Assembly: GCF_001998825.1 (NCBI RefSeq)
Contig: NZ_MLHG01000026.1
Location: 35,796-99,795 of the forward strand
Length of the DNA stretch: 64,000 bases
Direction of reading: 5' to 3'
Origin: Rodentibacter mrazii
Lineage (GTDB): Bacteria; Pseudomonadota; Gammaproteobacteria; Enterobacterales; Pasteurellaceae
The notes under the pieces: model-generated
What the model saw: the letters and a program-made list of their open reading frames with translations, nothing else
What the model was told of the DNA's origin: nothing
Database searches by the model: none
Shown: in pieces, positions 16,642-26,382 of the stretch
Layout of the letters: each line of letters opens with the position of its first letter
How positions within the stretch are numbered: position 1 is the stretch's first letter
Program-made: the position numbers and the translations under genes

Positions 16642-18912
16642 TTAGATTTTACAAGCCCCACCAGCGCAGCCGTCATCAAGATCTTCTTGGGCATCTTCGG
16701 CGCCGTCGCGGGTGTTTTGGTAGTAAAGGGTTTTTAAGCCATATTTGTAAGCGGTTAATAAGTCTTTTAATAGCACTTTCATTGGGACTTTACCGTCTTC
16801 AAAACGTTTTGGATCGTAGTTAGTGTTAGCGGAAATCGCTTGATCCACGAATTTTTGCATAATGCCGACTAAGTGGAGATAGCCGTCATTGTTTGGGATA
16901 TCCCACAGCAATTCGTAATTGTCGCTTAAGTTTTCGTAATCCGGCACCACTTGTTTTAAGATACCGTCTTTTGAGGCTTTCACACTGATATGGCCGCGTG
17001 GCGGTTCAATACCATTGGTTGCGTTAGAAATCTGTGATGACGTTTCTGACGGCATTAGTGCGGTGAGGGTCGAGTTACGTAAACCGAATTCTTGAATATC
17101 TTTGCGCAAACTTTCCCAATCGTAGTGCAATGGTTCTTGTGTGAGCGAATCCAAATCTTTTTTATAGGTATCAATCGGTAAAATACCTTGTGAATAGGTG
17201 GTTTGATTGAAATATTCGCAGGCACCTTGTTCTTTGGCTAAATTCATTGAGGCTTTCAATAAATAATATTGAATCGCTTCAAAAGTGCGGTGAGTTAAAT
17301 CATTCGCACTGCCATCAGAATAACGTACCCCGTTTTTCGCCAAGTAATAAGCATAGTTAATCACGCCAATCCCTAAAGAACGGCGGGCAAGAGAACTGCG
17401 TTTTGCCGCGGCAACAGGGTAGTCCTGATAACCCAATAGGGCATCTAATGCACGAACGGCAAGATTCGCTAATTCTTCCAATTCATCAAGATTTTCAATT
17501 TTGCCTAAGTTAAATGCGGAAAGGGTACAAAGCGCAATTTCCCCATTTTCATCATGAATATGATTTAACGGTTTGGTTGGCAACGCAATTTCTAAGCATA
17601 AGTTAGATTGGCGTACCGGAGCCAGTTGCGGATCAAACGGCGAGTGGGTATTACAGTGATCCACATTTTGAATATAGATACGACCGGTTGATGCGCGTTC
17701 TTGCATTAATAGAGAGAAAATTTCTACTGCTTTGACTGTGCGTTTACGGATATTCGGAGCTTGCTCATATTTGACATAAAGCTCTTCAAATCTATCTTGA
17801 TCGGCAAAAAAAGCTTCGTAAAGTCCCGGTACATCGGAAGGACTGAACAAGGTAATATCACCGCCTTTAATTAAGCGTTGATACATTAATTTATTTAATT
17901 GCACGCCGTAGTCCATGTGACGAACACGGTTGTCTTCCACACCACGGTTATTTTTTAACACTAGCAGGCTTTCGGCTTCTAAATGCCATAACGGATAGTA
18001 AACCGTTGCCGCCCCGCCACGCACGCCACCTTGTGAACAGGATTTCACCGCTGTTTGGAAGTATTTATAGAACGGAATACAACCTGTATGGAAAGCTTCA
18101 CCGCCACGAATTTCACTGCCTAAGGCACGAATTGCACCGGCGTTTACGCCAATTCCCGCACGTTGGGAAACATATTTCACAATGGCGGAAGCCGTGGCAT
18201 TGATCGAATCCAAACTGTCGCCACATTCAATTAAAACACAAGAACTGAATTGACGGGTTGGGGTGCGCACACCAGCCATAATAGGTGTTGGCAAGGAAAT
18301 TTTGAAGGTGGAGGTAGCATCGTAAAAACGCTTGATATAATCCAAGCGGGTTTCCTGCGGATATTTTGAAAATAAACTCGCTGCAACCAACAAATAAAGA
18401 AACTGTGCAGATTCGTAAATCTCACCGGTTACACGGTTTTGCACTAAATATTTGCCTTCCAGTTGTTTGACGGCAGCATAAGAAAAGGTCATATCACGCC
18501 AGTGGTCGATAAAACCGTCCATTTCATCCCATTCTTCACGGGTGTAATCGTCTAAAAGGGCATGATCATATTTACCCATACGTACGAGTTTTTTGACGTG
18601 ATCATATAAACGAGGTGGGTCGAAATGACCATAAGCCTTTTTACGCAAATGGAAAATCGCTAAACGAGCAGCAAGATATTGATAATCAGGAGTATCTTTA
18701 CTGATTAAATCTGCTGCGGCTTTGATAATGGTTTCGTGAATATCGGAAGTACGAATCCCTTCGTAAAATTGGATATGCGAACGCAATTCTACTTGAGAAA
18801 CGGAAACATTTTCTAATCCTTCTGCCGCCCAAGTAATGACACGGTGGATTTTATCGAGATTGATTTGTTCCTGCGAACCATCACGCTTAGTGACCTTTAA
18901 ACTTTTGTTCAT
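16642..18912 (-). CDS. nrdA: Class Ia ribonucleotide reductase, alpha subunit
   Basis: Catalytic subunit reducing ribonucleoside diphosphates. It has 756 residues from the ATG at 18912 (E. coli 761). I rejected the longer frame because it adds 14 residues running through the promoter, and because MNKSLKVTKRDGS matches the family N-terminus. The ATP-cone is at residues 1-95. Active-site cysteines lie in SSCVLIECGDS and SNLCLEI. The C-terminal redox pair is in DDGCAGGACKI. First gene of nrdAB. Two NrdR boxes lie 37-83 bp upstream of the start. Confidence 0.97.
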   Translation of the reverse strand: MNKSLKVTKRDGSQEQINLDKIHRVITWAAEGLENVSVSQVELRSHIQFYEGIRTSDIHETIIKAAADLISKDTPDYQYLAARLAIFHLRKKAYGHFDPPRLYDHVKKLVRMGKYDHALLDDYTREEWDEMDGFIDHWRDMTFSYAAVKQLEGKYLVQNRVTGEIYESAQFLYLLVAASLFSKYPQETRLDYIKRFYDATSTFKISLPTPIMAGVRTPTRQFSSCVLIECGDSLDSINATASAIVKYVSQRAGIGVNAGAIRALGSEIRGGEAFHTGCIPFYKYFQTAVKSCSQGGVRGGAATVYYPLWHLEAESLLVLKNNRGVEDNRVRHMDYGVQLNKLMYQRLIKGGDITLFSPSDVPGLYEAFFADQDRFEELYVKYEQAPNIRKRTVKAVEIFSLLMQERASTGRIYIQNVDHCNTHSPFDPQLAPVRQSNLCLEIALPTKPLNHIHDENGEIALCTLSAFNLGKIENLDELEELANLAVRALDALLGYQDYPVAAAKRSSLARRSLGIGVINYAYYLAKNGVRYSDGSANDLTHRTFEAIQYYLLKASMNLAKEQGACEYFNQTTYSQGILPIDTYKKDLDSLTQEPLHYDWESLRKDIQEFGLRNSTLTALMPSETSSQISNATNGIEPPRGHISVKASKDGILKQVVPDYENLSDNYELLWDIPNNDGYLHLVGIMQKFVDQAISANTNYDPKRFEDGKVPMKVLLKDLLTAYKYGLKTLYYQNTRDGAEDAQEDLDDGCAGGACKI

Positions 18913-18948
18913 AAGTACGAGCCCTGTTATTGTTATGATATTTTTGTA

Positions 18949-18964
18949 ACACAATATATAGTGT
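18949..18964. promoter_or_regulatory. NrdR box 1
   Basis: ACACAATATATAGTGT matches the NrdR consensus acaCwwtATaTwGtgt at essentially every position. It is the nearer of two boxes upstream of nrdA. Confidence 0.82.
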
Positions 18965-18979
18965 TTATAAAATAATGTT

Positions 18980-18995
18980 GCACAAGATAATGTGT
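18980..18995. promoter_or_regulatory. NrdR box 2
   Basis: GCACAAGATAATGTGT, a weaker NrdR box whose centre is 31 bp (three helical turns) from box 1. That is the paired spacing expected for cooperative binding of NrdR, the ATP/dATP-sensing repressor of ribonucleotide reductase operons. Confidence 0.7.
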
Positions 18996-19113
18996 TTTTT
19001 TGGTCAGATCAAGTGATAAATTTTTTATCAAAATGATTGACAAAAAATTTGTTATTAAAAAACAAATACTTTTCCGAGAATTGTAAATATGAGAATTTTT
19101 GCTTGAAAAAAAC

Positions 19114-19157
19114 AAAAAAGTGCGGTCGAAAATCGCATTGTTTTCGACCGCACTTTT
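19114..19157 (-). terminator. Terminator after dolP, inverted uptake signals
   Basis: AAAAGTGCGGTCGAAAA and TTTTCGACCGCACTTTT arms (17 bp, perfect), 8-nt loop, A/T-runs outside. It ends the minus-strand lpoA-dolP unit. Confidence 0.85.
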
Positions 19158-19185
19158 ATAGAAAAAATAAGTTTTAGGGGGAAAA

Positions 19186-19767
19186 TTAATTCAAGTATTT
19201 AAATACTTTAACCACTTTTTGTACCCCACTAATTTTGCTGGCAATCTCAGCGGCGGCATCTGCTTGGGCTTGTGTTACATTACCTAGTAAGAACACTTCG
19301 CCATTTTCAGTGATGACTTTCACATCCGTTGATTTCACTCTATCATCCACTAACATCTTGGATTTCACTTGTGTGGTGATCCAACTATCTTTGCTGATTT
19401 GTCCGATAGTAATTTTAGGGTTCACGCGTAATTCATTATAGACATCGGCTACACCATCCACGCCTTTTGCCAGACTAGTTGCGGTTTCCTTAGTATTTTC
19501 ACTTGGTACTTGACCGATTAGTAATACACGAGCACTGTAAGACACGGCATTCACACGCGCTTCGGATTTAATTTGTTCATCTTTATCTAAGGCATTTTCT
19601 ACCTTAAATTCAAGAGTCTCATCATCGACTTGTGTACCCATTGTGCGTGGGTCCGTTGCAACTTTTGTTCCTGCTGCGGCTCCGCCAAGTACTGCGGCGA
19701 CACAGCCTTGGAGCAGAATGGAAGTACTTAGAATAAATGCCAATTTTTTAACTGGGGTTAGTTTCAT
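19186..19767 (-). CDS. dolP: Division/outer-membrane lipoprotein DolP (YraP), two BON domains
   Basis: Outer-membrane lipoprotein that supports membrane integrity and, in E. coli, locates to the division site and binds anionic phospholipid. It has 193 residues. The lipobox LLQGC puts the acylated Cys at 22. Two BON domains follow (roughly 50-115 and 125-193), the second with ENGEVFLLGNVTQAQADAA. It is last in the order lpoA-yraN-diaA-dolP, the same as E. coli yraMNOP. A 92-bp gap separates it from diaA. Confidence 0.92.
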   Translation of the reverse strand: MKLTPVKKLAFILSTSILLQGCVAAVLGGAAAGTKVATDPRTMGTQVDDETLEFKVENALDKDEQIKSEARVNAVSYSARVLLIGQVPSENTKETATSLAKGVDGVADVYNELRVNPKITIGQISKDSWITTQVKSKMLVDDRVKSTDVKVITENGEVFLLGNVTQAQADAAAEIASKISGVQKVVKVFKYLN

Positions 19768-19859
19768 TTCTCTCTCCTTTATTTAAATGAATCAATTAGT
19801 TAGTCAAATAAATAGTGAAATAGTTTAGGATCTCAGATCCTAGAATAATGAACATTCTA

Positions 19860-20444
19860 TCAAACTCTTGGAAATAATGTGTGATCAATCAGCTCACAAA
19901 CAGCATTGATCACAAATAAATGATTTTCCAAAATACGGCTTTCTTTGTTGGTAGGAATGGAAATTTCCAAATCTTGTTCTGCTAATAAGCCTTGAATGGC
20001 ATCATTATTTGAACCGGTTAAAGCAATCACACTAATTTCTTTGCTTACCGCATTGGCAATGGTATTGAGTACGGCTTTTTCCACACCAAGCGGAGCAAAC
20101 GCAATAAGTAAATCTCCGGGTTTTGCTATTGCATTAAATTGATGTTGATAGAGATTTTCCGCTGAATGATCAAAAACTAAGGAAGAACCGACCGCACTTT
20201 CTAGACTGAGTAGTGCCGAAGGAAAGCTTGGGCGCTCAATATCATAGCGATTAAGCAAATTGGAAACCAAAAATTGTGCATTGGCATAAGAGCGTGAGAT
20301 GCCACAAGCAATGACTTTGTTGCCGCCAAGTAAGCATTGAATCACCTTTTGGGTTGCATTGGCAATATTTTCCGTGAGTAAACTGGAGGCGGAAATTTGA
20401 ATTTGGATGCTTTCGCTATAAATGTCTTTAACTTTTTGTAACAT
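19860..20444 (-). CDS. diaA: DnaA initiator-associating protein DiaA (SIS domain)
   Basis: SIS-fold tetramer that binds DnaA and promotes orderly initiation at oriC. It has 194 residues (E. coli 196). The SIS phosphosugar-isomerase core is visible as NKVIACGISRSYANAQF and LLIAFAPLGVEKAVLNTI, with VIALTGSNND in the second half. The E. coli context (yraO between yraN and yraP) is kept, which supports DiaA over GmhA. Confidence 0.9.
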   Translation of the reverse strand: MLQKVKDIYSESIQIQISASSLLTENIANATQKVIQCLLGGNKVIACGISRSYANAQFLVSNLLNRYDIERPSFPSALLSLESAVGSSLVFDHSAENLYQHQFNAIAKPGDLLIAFAPLGVEKAVLNTIANAVSKEISVIALTGSNNDAIQGLLAEQDLEISIPTNKESRILENHLFVINAVCELIDHTLFPRV

Positions 20445-20458
20445 AATTGAAAATAAAA

Positions 20459-20818
20459 TTAGTCGAGAAAATTAGGAATCCATTGAATATCTTGCACATT
20501 CTTACCGAAAGCGATGAGATCAAAACGACAGTCGGCATCTTCTAAACTGAGATTCTGTTTTGCAAGCCAGAGATTTGCCGCATCAAGCCATTTCTGTTGC
20601 TTATACCAATCTACGCTATCAATAGCAGAACCAAAACGTGCATTTGAACGTTGGCGAACTTCCACAAATACGATAGTTTTCCCATCTTGCATAATGAGAT
20701 CTAATTCGCCGCATTTGAAATATTGATTTGCCGCAATAAAATGCAATCCTTTTGATTCCAAAAAAAGGCGGGCTTGATGCTCAAAGCCCGCTCCTTGTTG
20801 GCGTTTTAGCGAAAACAT
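20459..20818 (-). CDS. yraN: UPF0102 protein YraN, endonuclease-like fold
   Basis: Small cytosolic protein of the UPF0102 family, whose fold resembles Holliday-junction resolvases. Its function is unproven. It has 119 residues (E. coli 131). The putative nuclease residues are in [22 protein letters not shown], with the Glu-Asp-Glu pattern and [16 protein letters not shown] after it. It begins two bases after the lpoA stop, so translation is probably coupled. Confidence 0.9.
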   Translation of the reverse strand: MFSLKRQQGAGFEHQARLFLESKGLHFIAANQYFKCGELDLIMQDGKTIVFVEVRQRSNARFGSAIDSVDWYKQQKWLDAANLWLAKQNLSLEDADCRFDLIAFGKNVQDIQWIPNFLD

Positions 20819-20820
20819 AG

Positions 20821-22542
20821 TTAGTTGGCTACCGGTATTACATTACCGTCTTGGTATTGGAACCAAGTCATATCACGCTCGACATTACAATTCGGTCCGG
20901 AACTTAACACGCCGGTTAAGCCGCTTAACTGATAGCCCGGTACTTGGCGTAATTCATTAAAATGATTAATTAATAACCAAGCATCCGCACCCATTGCATA
21001 TAAACGCATTAGCTGATATTCACCGCCGGTTGAGCCCGCCACTTTTTGATATTGTGCGGATGTAGTTTCTTTGAAGAACGGAATATCGCTAAATTGTACA
21101 CCGTTCATTTGTGTTACATATTCAGTAGAATTGCTTGCTGAGTTAGAGCGTGAACTTGCGTAGATTTTTAAATTTGGCGCACTATTGGCAAGATAACCTT
21201 TAATTTCTGCCAATTCATCAGGTGATGCAACGGCATAAAGTGCGGTTGAATTTGACGCATTTTCTTGCAAGAAATAAGGCACATCGGCCGGTAAATTATA
21301 GTAGCGAATATTGGCATCCGTTGAAGCCAATTGCTGCCAACGAACATTAAAGGCATTGCCCACGCGCTGACCTAATTCATTTTGTGGCATGGCAACAACA
21401 GGGTTACGTACACCATCATTCCACATTTTTGTTGCAGCTGATTCTGCTTCATCTTCCGGCGATAAACCGTAGTAACACATTTGATTAATTGCACGGGCAT
21501 TTGGCGTTGCGTTTAATGCCAATACATCCATACCTTGTACTGATGCAGGGTTGTTAATGATTGATTCGACATTTTGTTTTAAAAGCGGACCAACTAAGGC
21601 TTTAACACCGGCTTCTTTTGCCTGTGCAGTGATTTCGTCGATTGAATAGATTGCAGAATCAAAAATTTGCACCGGAATAGTGGAATTTCCTTTCGCATCG
21701 TTAAAACCGGATAGAATAGTATTGCCTAATATTTGACCATCACCGCTGATCGGTAAAACTAAACCGATTTGTGCAAGATTGGTTTGTTGGAAATTTAACA
21801 AACTTTGCAATTCTTTTGGAAAAAGGGTGGCTGCCGCGTGATTTGGATAAGCATTTTTCCAGTTTTGTAAGGCTTGGCTTAGTTGTACGGGCTGACGAAT
21901 ATTATCGTTATACGCCTTAATTAAGGTAAGCCAACCACCTAATGCTACATTGTTGTCATCTGGTGCATTGTTGATCATGCCTGTATTTGCCGAACGTAAT
22001 AACGCCCAAGTTTTATCCACGTTGCTTTGGCGACGTTGTACATCAGTGAGATTTTCATCCATTTTGATGCGTGCTTTTACCGCTTCAATCACATCTTTAC
22101 GATTTTCTGCAATGCTGGCTTGTGTTTCATAATACCGTGATTTCTGAGAAAGGCTGAGTTTTTTGAGATCAATTAAACGTAATTGATTTTCAGCCACTTC
22201 ATTTGCTCCTTTAGCGGCTGAAAGACGGGCTGCAATTAACGAACGGTCAAGTTGTTGTGCCTCGTTTAATTCGCCTAACTCAGATAATATCGCCTCGGAT
22301 TGTGCAATCTTGTTCTCTGCAATTAATGCACGCGCAGCGAGTAATTTATAGGTTTCTTTATCTTCAACATTCTGAGTTTGTTCTAATTTGTTCATATAAA
22401 ATTCAGAACTGGCGTTGGCATCGCGTTGAAGCATTTCAGTAAAGCTGCTGCCAAACAAATTGGAACAGCCGGCCAATGCGACGGATAATAAAATTGGCAT
22501 TAAACGTTTTTTAAAACCTGCGCCTTGTAATAGAATAGACAT
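20821..22542 (-). CDS. lpoA: Penicillin-binding protein 1A activator lipoprotein LpoA
   Basis: Outer-membrane lipoprotein that reaches through the periplasm to stimulate the transpeptidase of PBP1A. It has 573 residues. The lipobox ALAGC gives lipid-modified Cys26. There is an N-terminal TPR-like helical domain (about 35-250) and a C-terminal periplasmic-binding-protein-like domain (about 255-573) containing [19 protein letters not shown] and [16 protein letters not shown]. This is close to the H. influenzae LpoA architecture. First gene of lpoA-yraN-diaA-dolP, divergent from rsmI with 75 bp between starts. Confidence 0.94.
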   Translation of the reverse strand: MSILLQGAGFKKRLMPILLSVALAGCSNLFGSSFTEMLQRDANASSEFYMNKLEQTQNVEDKETYKLLAARALIAENKIAQSEAILSELGELNEAQQLDRSLIAARLSAAKGANEVAENQLRLIDLKKLSLSQKSRYYETQASIAENRKDVIEAVKARIKMDENLTDVQRRQSNVDKTWALLRSANTGMINNAPDDNNVALGGWLTLIKAYNDNIRQPVQLSQALQNWKNAYPNHAAATLFPKELQSLLNFQQTNLAQIGLVLPISGDGQILGNTILSGFNDAKGNSTIPVQIFDSAIYSIDEITAQAKEAGVKALVGPLLKQNVESIINNPASVQGMDVLALNATPNARAINQMCYYGLSPEDEAESAATKMWNDGVRNPVVAMPQNELGQRVGNAFNVRWQQLASTDANIRYYNLPADVPYFLQENASNSTALYAVASPDELAEIKGYLANSAPNLKIYASSRSNSASNSTEYVTQMNGVQFSDIPFFKETTSAQYQKVAGSTGGEYQLMRLYAMGADAWLLINHFNELRQVPGYQLSGLTGVLSSGPNCNVERDMTWFQYQDGNVIPVAN

Positions 22543-22617
22543 ATTCGCTTTTGCTCCATTATAAATGAGTCAATAATGGTGTGATCTTACTTATCTCAAA
22601 CCTTAAAAGCAAACAAA

Positions 22618-23463
22618 ATGAATAATGTAACCGGAATTTTATATATTGTGGCAACACCGATTGGTAATCTGCAAGATATTACTCAACGTGCTTTGGAAAC
22701 CTTTTCCCAAGTGGATTTAATTGCGGCAGAAGATACACGCCACAGCGGTTTATTGCTCAGTCACTATGGTATTAAGAAACCATTTTTCGCGTTGCATGAT
22801 CATAACGAGCAAGAAAAAGCCGCTGTTTTGGTAGAAAAACTGAAACAAGGGGGGAATATTGCATTAATATCCGATGCCGGAACGCCTTTAATTAGCGATC
22901 CCGGTTTTCATTTAGTGCGTCAATGCCGCGAAGCGGGGATCCGTGTAGTGCCTTTGCCGGGAGCTTGTGCGGCAATTACGGCACTTTGTGCTTCAGGTAT
23001 AGCCTCGGATCGTTTTTGCTTCGAGGGTTTTTTACCGGCGAAAAGTAAAGCGCGTAAGGATAGATTAGAAAACGTAGCGGAAGAAGACCGCACTTTAATC
23101 TTTTATGAATCTACCCATCGTATTTTAGATACCCTTGCAGATATGCAAGAAGTGCTCGGTGAAGAGCGTTATGTCTTGTTGGCGCGTGAGCTCACTAAAA
23201 CGTGGGAAACTATCGCAGGCGATACTGTGAACAGTTTACGGCAATGGTTAGCCGAAGATCCAAACCGAACTAAGGGGGAAATGGTGTTGATTGTAGAAGG
23301 TCAACCTAAGCGAGAAAATGAGGGGGAATTTTCTCCTCAAGCGATTAAAGCCTTAACCTTGATTACCCAAGAACTGCCTCTTAAAAAAGCGGCGGCAATT
23401 GTAGCGGAATTATATGGTTACAAGAAAAATGCCTTATATCAATTTGGTTTAGAACATTTATAA
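22618..23463 (+). CDS. rsmI: 16S rRNA 2'-O-ribose C1402 methyltransferase RsmI
   Basis: Methylates the ribose of C1402 in the decoding centre, using SAM. It has 281 residues (E. coli 286). Family motifs: [14 protein letters not shown] (N-terminal SAM pocket), [21 protein letters not shown] and [16 protein letters not shown], with FYESTHRI in the middle. It belongs to the tetrapyrrole-methylase fold. Divergent from lpoA, as yraL is from yraM in E. coli. No strong SD was seen; the start is leader-adjacent AAGCAAACAAA. Confidence 0.95.
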   Translation: MNNVTGILYIVATPIGNLQDITQRALETFSQVDLIAAEDTRHSGLLLSHYGIKKPFFALHDHNEQEKAAVLVEKLKQGGNIALISDAGTPLISDPGFHLVRQCREAGIRVVPLPGACAAITALCASGIASDRFCFEGFLPAKSKARKDRLENVAEEDRTLIFYESTHRILDTLADMQEVLGEERYVLLARELTKTWETIAGDTVNSLRQWLAEDPNRTKGEMVLIVEGQPKRENEGEFSPQAIKALTLITQELPLKKAAAIVAELYGYKKNALYQFGLEHL

Positions 23464-23556
23464 GCAATTTCTTATTTCACAAAAACTTGCTGTTTTTTGA
23501 CCGCACTTTTTAGCTAAGTTTTATTTTATAGATCTCGTCTATTTACGGAGAAGAAT

Positions 23557-25005
23557 ATGTTAAAACAGGTTTCGGAAAGTTTATTGACTCCAAGTCATTT
23601 ATCCACCAAAGAATTATTAAATATTTTTGATCTAATGTCGCACCGCAATATTGATTATGCGGATTTATATTTTCAGCTTAGCCAAGATGAAAATTGGGTA
23701 TTGGAAGATGGGATTATTAAAGAGGGTGGTTTTCACATTGATCGTGGCGTAGGGGTTCGTGCGGTATCCGGTGAAAAAACCGGTTTTGCTTACTCGGATC
23801 AAATTAACCTTGCTTCACTGCAACAATGTGCCAATGCAGTGAAGGGCATTGCGCAACGTCAGCAAGGCAACATTATTGTGCCAAATGCACTTAATGCCGT
23901 AAATCCGATTATGCGTTATGCTTCCATTAATCCGTTAGAAAGCCTTTCTAAAGAAAAGAAAATTGAATTATTACATTTAGTTGATCGTACTGCTCGAGCG
24001 GAAGATCCGCGTGTCACCCGAGTTTCTGCCGGTTTAAGTGTGGTTTATGAAGAAGTATTGGTGATGGCAACAGATGGCACATTAGCCGCCGATATTCGGC
24101 CGCTTGTCCGTTTGTCAATTTCTGTATTAGTGGAAGAAAATGGAAAACGTGAGCGGGGAAGTTGTGGTTCCGGTGGACGTTTTGGATTGGATTGGTTCTT
24201 TGAAACGGTCGATGGTGATATTCGAGCCATCAATTTTGCGAAAGAAGCGGTTCGTCAAGCCTTGGTTAATTTAAGTGCTGTGGCGGCACCGGCAGGACTT
24301 ATGCCGGTTGTGTTAGGCGCAGGGTGGCCGGGTGTGCTATTGCACGAAGCAGTAGGGCATGGTTTGGAAGGCGATTTTAATCGTAAAGAAAGTTCTCTAT
24401 TTACAGGGAAAATTGGTGAATTAGTCACCTCTCCACTTTGTACGATTGTTGATGACGGCACGATTGCTCACCGCCGTGGTTCTCTCACCATTGATGATGA
24501 AGGTGTACCAAGTCAATGCAATGTACTCATTAAAGACGGCATTTTGCAGGGCTATATGCAAGATAAAATGAATGCCCGTTTAATGGGCGTGAAGCCTACG
24601 GGTAATGGCCGTCGAGAATCTTATGCGCATTTACCGATGCCACGTATGACAAACACTTATATGCTGGCGGGGCAGAGTCAATTTGAGGATCTAATCGCTT
24701 CTGTAGATCACGGCGTTTATGCCCCGCACTTTGGTGGTGGGCAAGTGGACATCACTTCAGGTAAATTTGTGTTTTCTACCTCTGAAGCCTATCTGATTGA
24801 AAAGGGGAAAATCACTAAGCCGGTAAAAGGCGCAACGCTAATTGGTAGCGGTATTGAGGTGATGCAAAAAATTTCGATGGTGGCAGATCAAACCGAGTTA
24901 GATTTAGGCATTGGTGTTTGTGGTAAAGACGGACAAAGTGTACCGGTTGGCGTAGGTCAACCGGCATTGAAGATTGATGAAATCACCGTGGGTGGTACAA
25001 ATTAA
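23557..25005 (+). CDS. tldD: Metalloprotease TldD
   Basis: Catalytic half of the TldD/TldE protease. It has 482 residues (E. coli 481). The zinc motif HEAVGH is at residues 263-268, and a further conserved stretch [22 protein letters not shown] supplies the second part of the site. Its partner PmbA is encoded at 1253. The start follows GGAGAAGAAT. Monocistronic, closed by an inverted uptake-signal terminator. Confidence 0.95.
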   Translation: MLKQVSESLLTPSHLSTKELLNIFDLMSHRNIDYADLYFQLSQDENWVLEDGIIKEGGFHIDRGVGVRAVSGEKTGFAYSDQINLASLQQCANAVKGIAQRQQGNIIVPNALNAVNPIMRYASINPLESLSKEKKIELLHLVDRTARAEDPRVTRVSAGLSVVYEEVLVMATDGTLAADIRPLVRLSISVLVEENGKRERGSCGSGGRFGLDWFFETVDGDIRAINFAKEAVRQALVNLSAVAAPAGLMPVVLGAGWPGVLLHEAVGHGLEGDFNRKESSLFTGKIGELVTSPLCTIVDDGTIAHRRGSLTIDDEGVPSQCNVLIKDGILQGYMQDKMNARLMGVKPTGNGRRESYAHLPMPRMTNTYMLAGQSQFEDLIASVDHGVYAPHFGGGQVDITSGKFVFSTSEAYLIEKGKITKPVKGATLIGSGIEVMQKISMVADQTELDLGIGVCGKDGQSVPVGVGQPALKIDEITVGGTN

Positions 25006-25015
25006 TTCTAAAAAC

Positions 25016-25055
25016 AACCGCACTTTTTGTTTAATTAAAAGTGCGGTTAATTTTT
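25016..25055. terminator. Convergent terminator between tldD and ulaD
   Basis: AACCGCACTTTT and AAAAGTGCGGTT arms (12 bp), 9-nt loop, then TAATTTTT. Confidence 0.8.
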
Positions 25056-25082
25056 CCGTTGGATTTTTGTTTAAGCGATTAA

Positions 25083-25763
25083 TTATGCCCAATATTTGTC
25101 AATTTCAGCCCGAATGGCTTCTGCGGTTGCTTTGCCTTTTTCGCCGACTAATGCCCGACCTGCAATAAAGGCTTTTGCATTTTTAATTTCTTTGAACAGG
25201 TGAATATCTTCCGGCACAATGCCGCCGGTAATGGATAATTCAAGCCCGAGATCGGATAATTTTTTCATTAATTCCACATCTTCCGGCGTCCAGCCTTTAC
25301 CGGCTAATTCCGCATCGCGGGAACGATGATAAATTGCCTGTTTTACCCCTAATTCAACCCATTCTTTGGCGTCTTTTTCTACCGTCCAGTTGCCGTAGAT
25401 TTCGATTTGAATCTCTTTTTTGACTTTTAACTCAGGGTGAGCGGCATTAAATTCGTCCGCCACTTTTTTACAGGCGGCTTTGGTTGCAGGGTGGGCGGCA
25501 GCGGAGACGGTTAGCCAGTCGGCGCCGGCTTCAAATGCCATTTTCGCTAAGATTGCACCGCCGTCGGTGGTTTTTAAATCACACACAATAATATGATTTG
25601 GGTGTAAAGCCCGTAAGGTGCTGACGGCTTTCATTCCTTCAGCGCAGGCTAAGATGGTGCCAACTTCAATAATTTCCACTAAATTTTCCGCTTGTTTGGC
25701 ATCGGCGACGGCTTTTTCCAAAGAAAGGGAGTCGAGGGCGATTTGTAGTAATGGTTTAGACAT
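25083..25763 (-). CDS. ulaD: 3-keto-L-gulonate-6-phosphate decarboxylase
   Basis: Converts 3-keto-L-gulonate 6-phosphate to L-xylulose 5-phosphate in anaerobic L-ascorbate breakdown. It has 226 residues, an (beta/alpha)8 barrel of the OMP-decarboxylase suprafamily. The catalytic DxKxxD motif is VCDLKTTDGG with Asp62, Lys64 and Asp67, the same numbering as E. coli UlaD. The phosphate-binding loop SITGGIVPEDI and AGRALVG are at the C-terminal side. Last of the ulaAB-ulaC-ulaD arm, 74 bp after ulaC. Confidence 0.93.
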   Translation of the reverse strand: MSKPLLQIALDSLSLEKAVADAKQAENLVEIIEVGTILACAEGMKAVSTLRALHPNHIIVCDLKTTDGGAILAKMAFEAGADWLTVSAAAHPATKAACKKVADEFNAAHPELKVKKEIQIEIYGNWTVEKDAKEWVELGVKQAIYHRSRDAELAGKGWTPEDVELMKKLSDLGLELSITGGIVPEDIHLFKEIKNAKAFIAGRALVGEKGKATAEAIRAEIDKYWA

Positions 25764-25837
25764 ATTTATTCCTTCTGTTAATTTGAAAGGGGGGGAAGTG
25801 CGGTTAATTTTGACCGCACTTTTTGAATTGGGTTAGA

Positions 25838-26305
25838 TTAACCGTTTAGCGCTTTATCAATCGCCGCATAAACTTCATCAGCATTATTACAGTGACGGAA
25901 ACGGTTTAAATCCACGCCGTCATCACTATCAGGATCATCAAGAACTTGAGTAATTTCCATTAAACCTTGCATATGCTGATCGGAATCACTGCCGGCAAGG
26001 GTAATTAACACATATACCGGATCGTCTTCTCCGTCGAAATAAATCGGTTCTTTTAAGGTGACTAAAGCGAACGCTGTTTTAATCACCCCTTCTTCCGGAC
26101 GGGCGTGTGGCATAGCAAGCCCCGGCGCTAAAATAATATAAGGCCCCATTTTTTCGATATTGCTGATAATGGTATCGTAATAACGCGGTTCTATTGCGCC
26201 CGATGCCTCTAATAAATCCGTACCGATTTTAATCGCGGCTTTCCAATCTGCTGCGGTTTGGTTGAGTTTGATTGAATTGTTGGCGATAAGAGATTCTTTT
26301 AACAT
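25838..26305 (-). CDS. ulaC: PTS L-ascorbate EIIA component
   Basis: Cytosolic phosphocarrier taking phosphate from HPr and passing it to the IIB domain. It has 155 residues (E. coli UlaC 154). The mannitol/fructose-type IIA phospho-histidine is His67 in LAMPHARPEEG. Second gene of the minus arm, 77 bp after the fused IIC-IIB gene with an uptake-signal pair in the gap. Confidence 0.92.
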   Translation of the reverse strand: MLKESLIANNSIKLNQTAADWKAAIKIGTDLLEASGAIEPRYYDTIISNIEKMGPYIILAPGLAMPHARPEEGVIKTAFALVTLKEPIYFDGEDDPVYVLITLAGSDSDQHMQGLMEITQVLDDPDSDDGVDLNRFRHCNNADEVYAAIDKALNG

Positions 26306-26382
26306 ACTGAGATCCTTAAACTATGTAGTGTGAAGTTGTGCGGTTAATTCTCGTTGAAAACCGACCGCACTTTTATTAAGCC

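Noticed and set aside
16642..18912. Possible intein or split in nrdA
   Set aside because: The 756-residue frame is colinear with E. coli NrdA with no insertion.
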